A stretch of DNA of 64,000 nt from Archilochus colubris (Eukaryota; Chordata; Aves; Apodiformes; Trochilidae): NCBI GenBank assembly GCA_023079485.1, contig CM041084.1, positions 119,272,467 through 119,336,466 of the forward strand, given 5' to 3'. The first letter of the stretch is position 1. Each line of letters starts with the position of its first letter. Below, one piece after another: positions 60,501 to 64,000 of the stretch. The notes below the pieces were generated by a model that saw only the letters and a program-made list of their open reading frames with translations, was not told where the DNA came from and made no database searches. Position numbers and translations under genes: made by a program.

Positions 60501-62867
60501 AAATTCCAGCTCTGGTGCAGAAGAGACACAGATTTCACTGAGATTCCCACCTTTCTGCCTGTATCAAGAGCACCCACTGCCCTCCCAGGGTACAGGACAG
60601 AGACAGGACAAACATCATGGCTTTTGAGGCAGTCATTACTGAGCCCAAAAATACCAACTCCACAACAACAAGGCCTCCTCAGGTGCCATAAATCATGGGT
60701 AGAAAGGTTTCTAAACCAGAACTTTTCAACCACAAATTTGAACTGATTTTTGAAGAACACAAATTTTTATGGGGTAACAGCTCCATTTTAATGCTAGCAC
60801 TACTGTCTCCTGTTATACTTGAGTATTAAAAATCATTTGATTTCCTGAAGATGCTGTATGCTGTGACTCTACAACAAGTCCGCACATTGTCAGCTCTCCT
60901 GCTTTTTATTTTCCTGAACAAAAGATCAATCTATTTTAAAAAGCTAATTTTAAATGTTCTACCTTCTGTCAGACCTCACAGTGCATGGTCCTTTCCTTTC
61001 TGTTATTCTGGAGAGATTACTTAGCAGTCTTGAGAATTGACTTAGAATTACAGAATCATAGAATTGGCTGGGTTAGAAGGGACCTCTGAGATCATCAAGT
61101 CCAACCCTTGATCCACTGCCACTGTGGTTCCCCGACCATGGCAGAGTGCCACATCCAGTCTCTTTTTAAATATCTCCAGGGATGGAGAATCCACTACTTC
61201 CCTGGGCAGCCCATTCCAATGTCTGATCACCCTCTCCATAAAGAAATTCTTTCTAATATCCAACCTAAACCTCCCCTCGCACAACTTGAGACCCTGCCCT
61301 CTTGTCATGCTGAGAGTTGCCTGGGAAAAGAGACCAACCCCCCCCGGCTACACCCTCCTTTCAGGGAGTTGTAGAGTGATGAAGTCTCCTCTGAGCCTCC
61401 TCTTCTCCAGGCTGAACACGGGCCAGCTCCCGCAGCCTCACCTCATAGGACTTGTGCTGGATCCCTTCACCAGCCTGGTTGCCCTCCTTTGGACCCGCTC
61501 CAGCACCTCAATCTCCTTCCTGAACTGTGGGGCCCAGAGACTTCAGAGACCTGGGGTCAGGGTTCTGCTCTGCTGAGTCTTTCTGTGTAGCTTTCCAACT
61601 CCTAGGACATGCCTGTGCCATCCGACACTTGAGCTTCCTCTTCCCAAACCAGACAGGCACAAGCCAACTTGGGTCCCAAAGCTATGTGGCTATGTCAGCA
61701 CAGCACTGAGCCTACTAAATAAGCTCCAGTTAGCAGGACTCTGCAGTGGAGACTGATGTGCAGTGAGGGCAGTGTCCTGTATCACAGAGGAAGCGAGAAC
61801 AAATTGTGAAGATCATGAAAAGTAGAAATGCCACAGCATGAAGAGGTGTAAGTACCTACAAGGTTGCTGGATCCAGTTTGGTAGAACTGGGCCACTTTCC
61901 CCTCGTTGCCACTGCTCCCCCATGAACCAGACCTTCCCCTGGGGCCTGTCTGAGAACCTTCTCGGTTATTCCCTTATGCTTTTGCCTTCACGGTGAGTCC
62001 TTGTCATTCCTGTCAGGATAAATTAGGATGAAACCTCACCCTGGCCATTTCCCTGATTATTTCATTGATACTTTTTTGGCAAGACGTGAGGAATCAGCTG
62101 AGAGACACAGACAGAGCAAAACCAATTTTCCTGTTTTCTCCATAATCCTACATCCCTGCTGTAAATGATGGGAAGTTGGGATGAGAGTGGGTGAAAAGTA
62201 AGATACATCACATTTTAGAGGGAAAATAACTTCAGGCAGGAAAACTTCAGGCACTGTACTACAGATCCAGAAATCAAGCAAATGCCTAGCATGGGACAAG
62301 TCTCTCTTTATTCCCACTCCTGTGCCTGCTGCTCCTGGCACAAAACCCCAGCCTGGTTCCTGCTCATGCCCTTGCCCCGAGGTTGTTCATGTCGGGGAGG
62401 AATTTGGCTTTGCAGAGCCCCCTCATACCTGAGACCCTCACTGCACGCCCCAGCTCCAAATCCCAGGAAACCTCCAGCCAGCAAAGCACCGGCAACCAGC
62501 CAGGAGAACTGTACCTGAGAAAGAGTCGGAGGTGCCCGGGGGATCATCCTGCTCCCCACCCGCGCCCCTCTCTGTGGGTTCGCTCTGGGCTGCGTTTCCA
62601 GGGCCCAAGGCGGGGGACGGGGGAGGGGAAATACGGGGGGACGCACCTACCCGGGCACGCCTGGCCGTGGTCGTGGCAGCAGTCCCCGGCTCGCCGGCAT
62701 CCTCCGTCGCAGTAGCAAGTCCCGTAGCCCCCTCCCTCCCTCCATCCTTCGCCGACACAGGCGGCGTCCCGGCCCTCGCAGCACCTCCCCGAACAGCTCC
62801 CTCCGGCCCCGCTCCCGGCCCACAGCAGCCCCAGCCACAGCGCTCCCGACAGCGCCGCGCCGCCCAT
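51418..62867 (-). CDS. SBSPON: SBSPON gene: somatomedin-B and thrombospondin type-1 domain protein, 5 exons
   Basis: SBSPON (RPE-spondin) is a secreted extracellular-matrix protein. Joining, on the minus strand, 62867-62651, 55150-54956, 54420-54330, 52379-52203 and 51535-51418 gives 798 nt, 265 residues plus stop; the human protein is 264. All junctions are GT-AG with compatible phases. Domains: signal peptide about 1-22; somatomedin-B with 10 Cys at 25-71; TSP1 about 79-133 beginning GEWSHWSGC, with a WxxW C-mannosylation motif; a basic linker with RKRR at 151-154; and a C-terminal domain from 169 ([29 protein letters not shown], ending [12 protein letters not shown]). Human SBSPON has the same order and similar text throughout. 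It is transcribed towards TERF1. Confidence 0.96.
51536..52202 (-). other. SBSPON: SBSPON intron 4
   Basis: 667-bp intron, GTAAGG...CAG on the minus strand; nothing else seen in it. Confidence 0.9.
52203..52379 (-). CDS. SBSPON: SBSPON exon 4 (C-terminal domain)
   Basis: 177 nt, phase 2 to 2, residues 168 (split) to 226. [37 protein letters not shown] and RCSGDG match human YCMEFKTESLTPHCALEN and [19 protein letters not shown]. Acceptor TTCTGAGCAG, donor GATGG|GTAAGG. Confidence 0.96.
52448..53205 (-). mobile_element. CR1 LINE 3' end in SBSPON intron 3, sense with the gene (copy F)
   Basis: The minus strand encodes the CR1 ORF C-terminus from [15 protein letters not shown] and [14 protein letters not shown] through [20 protein letters not shown] to [13 protein letters not shown] deletion near 52755 then breaks the frame, and further CR1 text ends in the octamer tail at 52448. 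Its 3' end lies only 68 bp from the exon 4 acceptor. Confidence 0.95.
53395..53780 (+). mobile_element. CR1 LINE 3' end in SBSPON intron 3, antisense to the gene (copy G)
   Basis: Opens at GAGAGAGTTGAGGTTGTCCA ([14 protein letters not shown] frame). It continues through a collapsed C-terminal ORF with TTAGGAAGAAATTCCTGTCA and ends GATCTTTAAGGTCCCTTCCA, CCATTCTGTAATTCT. It is a diverged subfamily related to the copy at the right edge of the window. Confidence 0.88.
54330..54420 (-). CDS. SBSPON: SBSPON exon 3 (basic linker)
   Basis: 91 nt, phase 1 to 2, residues 138 (split) to 167. [20 protein letters not shown] matches human [20 protein letters not shown]. The bird sequence contains RKRR at 54382-54371, a furin-type consensus absent from human. 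Acceptor TTCTTCCTCAG, donor GCTGG|GTAAAC. Confidence 0.94.
54421..54955 (-). other. SBSPON: SBSPON intron 2
   Basis: 535-bp intron with no further features. Confidence 0.9.
54956..55150 (-). CDS. SBSPON: SBSPON exon 2 (TSP1 domain)
   Basis: 195 nt, phase 1 to 1, residues 73 (split) to 137. [38 protein letters not shown] and [16 protein letters not shown] are close to human PCFVGEWSPWSGCADQCKPT and RRRSVQQEPQNGGAPCP. Cys at 76, 87, 91, 113, 122 and 133. Acceptor TGCTTTGCAG, donor CATG|GTATTT. Confidence 0.96.
55670..55877 (+). mobile_element. Short solo LTR, copy 2 (ERV-like), with 6-bp target duplication
   Basis: The + strand starts TGTAGAGAAACAAGATAAAC and ends CTGCAACA, i.e. TG...CA. ATTCTT lies immediately on both sides (55664-55669 and 55878-55883), a perfect 6-bp target duplication. 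AATAAA is at 55769-55774. At 208 bp it is homologous to the 224-bp copy at 2060-2283; the length difference is mostly indels in the middle. No internal coding region is present. Confidence 0.78.
61044..61537 (-). mobile_element. CR1 LINE 3' end in SBSPON intron 1 (copy H)
   Basis: The minus strand encodes [42 protein letters not shown], followed by the CR1 3' UTR and an ATTCTATG/ATTCTGTA tail at 61044-61065. The 5' end breaks off at the GCCCCACAGTTCAGGAAGG region. It belongs to the A/D subfamily with more divergence. Confidence 0.94.
62651..62867 (-). CDS. SBSPON: SBSPON exon 1 (signal peptide, somatomedin-B domain)
   Basis: 217 nt, 72 residues plus one base. The ATG at 62867-62865 has G at -3 and G at +4. 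The frame stays open upstream, but this Met directly precedes a hydrophobic signal sequence ([17 protein letters not shown]) and matches the human start in position. Cys at 25, 29, 30, 37, 51, 53, 57, 63, 64 and 71 reproduce the human spacing (RCC, YGTCYCD..C, GDCC). The donor G|GTAGGT at 62650 gives A73 on joining, as in human ACPA. Confidence 0.94.
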
Positions 62868-62960
62868 CACCGTGCCGCCCCGACGGAAGGATCCCGACAC
62901 CGCTTCGTGATCGTGACCTCGCCGATACCGGCACCCGGCGGAGTGGAGCGGGGCGGGCTC

Positions 62961-63001
62961 GGAGGGCAGGGAGGGGGGAACAGGGGGGGAGGGGGGGTGG
63001 G
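62961..63001 (+). promoter_or_regulatory. Potential G-quadruplex tract upstream of SBSPON
   Basis: On the + strand, runs of three to seven G separated by one to four bases give well over four G-tracts in 41 bp, about 95-135 bp upstream of the SBSPON ATG. The motif fits the standard G3+N1-7 pattern. Whether it folds or regulates is not known. Confidence 0.65.
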
Positions 63002-63132
63002 AGCCCTGCCCGAATGGGCCGGGCAGGGCCGGGCAGGACCGCGCCGGCTGTCCCCATCCCCACCCCGTTCCGCCCCCGCTCCCTGCCCCGGGCGGCGGTA
63101 AAGAGAATCCCAGCAAGCAGGTCGAGGGAGGT

Positions 63133-63896
63133 GATTCTCCCCTTCTGCTCGTGAGAAGCCCCCTGGAATACTGGGGACAGTTCTGGAGCCCTCAACACAG
63201 GAAGGACACGGAGCTGTTGGAGTGAGCCCAGGAGATGGTCAGGAAGATGATCAGAGGGCTGGAGCATCTCTCCTATGGAGAGAGGCTGAGAGCGTTGGGG
63301 TTGTTTAGCCCGGAGAAAAGAAGGCTCCAGGGAGACCTTATAGCAGCCTTCCAGTACCTGAAAGGGCCTACAGGAAAGCTGAGGACAGACTTTTTAGAAG
63401 CGCATGTAGAGAAAGGACGAAAGATAATGGTTCTACACTGAAAGATTGTAGATTTATATTAGCCATAGGGAAGAAATTCTCTCCTGTGAGGGTGGTGAGA
63501 CAGTGGCACAGGTTGCCCAGAGGAGTCGTGGATGCCCCCTCCCTGCAAGTGCTCAGGGTCAGGATGGGGCCTTGCGCAATCTGGTCTTGTCAGAGGTGTG
63601 CCTGCCCATGACAGAGGAGTTATAACTAGAGCTGCACCAGAGGAAGTTCAGAGTAAATATTAGGAAAAATTTAATCATCAAGAGTGGTAAACTGGATGTT
63701 GGTAAAGTTGCTGTGCTTGGGGGGTATTTAAAAAGCAGGTAGATGTGGCACTTCAGGAGATGATTTAGAGGTTAAGGTGGTGAAGGACAGACAGCTGGAC
63801 TCAACAATATTGAACATCCTTTCCAACCATGATGAATATATGAGTCAGTGATATTTAAGGTCCCTTTCAACCCAAACCATTCTGTGATTCTATGAA
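63133..63896 (+). mobile_element. CR1 LINE 3' end upstream of SBSPON, interrupted (copy I)
   Basis: Begins within the CR1 ORF (GAATACTGGGGACAGTTCTG, then MIRGLEHLSYGERLRALGLF and [23 protein letters not shown]). It runs to about 63630, is interrupted by a second CR1 3' end, and resumes at GTGATATTTAAGGTCCCTTT to finish CCATTCTGTGATTCTATGA at 63896. It is the same broad subfamily as copy G. Confidence 0.88.
63631..63847 (+). mobile_element. CR1 3'-end fragment nested inside copy I
   Basis: About 217 bp beginning GCTGCACCAGAGGAAGTTCA (compare the CR1 sequence GTGCCAGGGGAGGTTTAGGT). It includes TATTTAAAAAGCAGGTAGATGTGGCA and ends with a degraded CR1 3' UTR and tail (CTTTCCAACCATGATGAATA). It splits the host CR1 within its 3' UTR. 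The boundaries are approximate to a few bases. Confidence 0.7.
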
Positions 63897-64000
63897 AGCC
63901 CACACAGAAAAGCTTTGGGGAGTAGGAGGGAAAGGGAGATGAGGAGGGAGTGTGTGCCCCAGGGACTGTCCTGCCAGGTGGTGTCCAGCACGGGGATGTT
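63897..64000. other. Right edge, no feature seen
   Basis: About 100 bp of G-rich sequence after the CR1 tail; nothing recognised. Confidence 0.4.

Larger units (their letters stand above)
55151..62650 (-). other. SBSPON: SBSPON intron 1
   Basis: A 7.5 kb intron. It contains the second solo LTR (55670-55877) and an antisense-to-window CR1 (61044-61537). The rest (55884-61043 and 61538-62500) is AT-rich with scattered short frames and no recognised gene. Confidence 0.85.
62530..63090 (-). promoter_or_regulatory. SBSPON: SBSPON CpG-island promoter
   Basis: A GC- and CpG-rich block spans SBSPON exon 1 and about 220 bp upstream of its ATG. It includes GC boxes (GGGGCGGG near 62950; CCGCCCCC near 63070) and a G-run cluster at 62961-63001. 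No TATA box is evident. Long open frames on both strands here reflect base composition. Confidence 0.75.

Noticed and set aside
62308..63267. Several 100-206 codon open frames on both strands around SBSPON exon 1
   Set aside because: Only the frame containing the somatomedin-B cysteines is supported; the others are GC-rich alternate-frame artefacts.
1..64000. CRISPR arrays, operons, bacterial or phage features, tRNA or rRNA genes
   Set aside because: None seen. The window is eukaryotic, and the only tandem repeats are a minisatellite, microsatellites and small duplications.

Overview
This 64 kb window is vertebrate nuclear DNA, almost certainly from a bird. Genes are split by GT-AG introns and two CpG-island promoters are present. 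The dominant interspersed repeat is the CR1 LINE, with its typical 3' end and octamer tail (ATTCTATG repeats). The gene order KCNB2 > TERF1 > < SBSPON is the conserved amniote order (human 8q21.11). The species cannot be named from the sequence alone.

Layout: 1-8447 is the end of a large KCNB2 intron, holding a GC-rich minisatellite, a solo LTR and a CR1 fragment. 8448-10604 is the last coding exon of KCNB2 (Kv2.2, + strand), followed by an AT-rich 3' UTR. About 19 kb of mostly featureless intergenic DNA (11521-30700) carries three CR1 copies. A CpG island with CRE, CCAAT, GC-box and E2F-like motifs leads into TERF1 (+ strand, 31017-48925). I could assemble its 10 coding exons with consistent phases into a 374-residue shelterin protein (TRFH plus Myb/telobox). 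TERF1 and SBSPON are convergent, with about 2.1 kb between the last TERF1 hexamer seen and the SBSPON stop codon. SBSPON (- strand, 62867 down to 51418) was assembled from 5 exons into 265 residues: signal peptide, somatomedin-B, TSP1 and a cysteine-containing C-terminal domain. Its promoter lies in a second CpG island with a strong G-quadruplex motif. The right edge is a nested CR1.

The three genes are not functionally linked. One encodes a delayed-rectifier potassium channel subunit, one a telomere-binding protein and one a secreted matrix protein. Their adjacency is inherited synteny.

I found no undescribed multi-gene system here. The points most worth a second look are: the bird TRF1 N-terminus, which lacks the acidic domain and any tankyrase motif I can see and has a 7-residue tandem duplication; a 30-nt TERF1 micro-exon beside a 117-bp intron; a furin-type RKRR site in SBSPON that human SBSPON lacks; two copies of a very short LTR with intact 6-bp target duplications; the paired CREs in the TERF1 promoter; and the G4 tract upstream of SBSPON.
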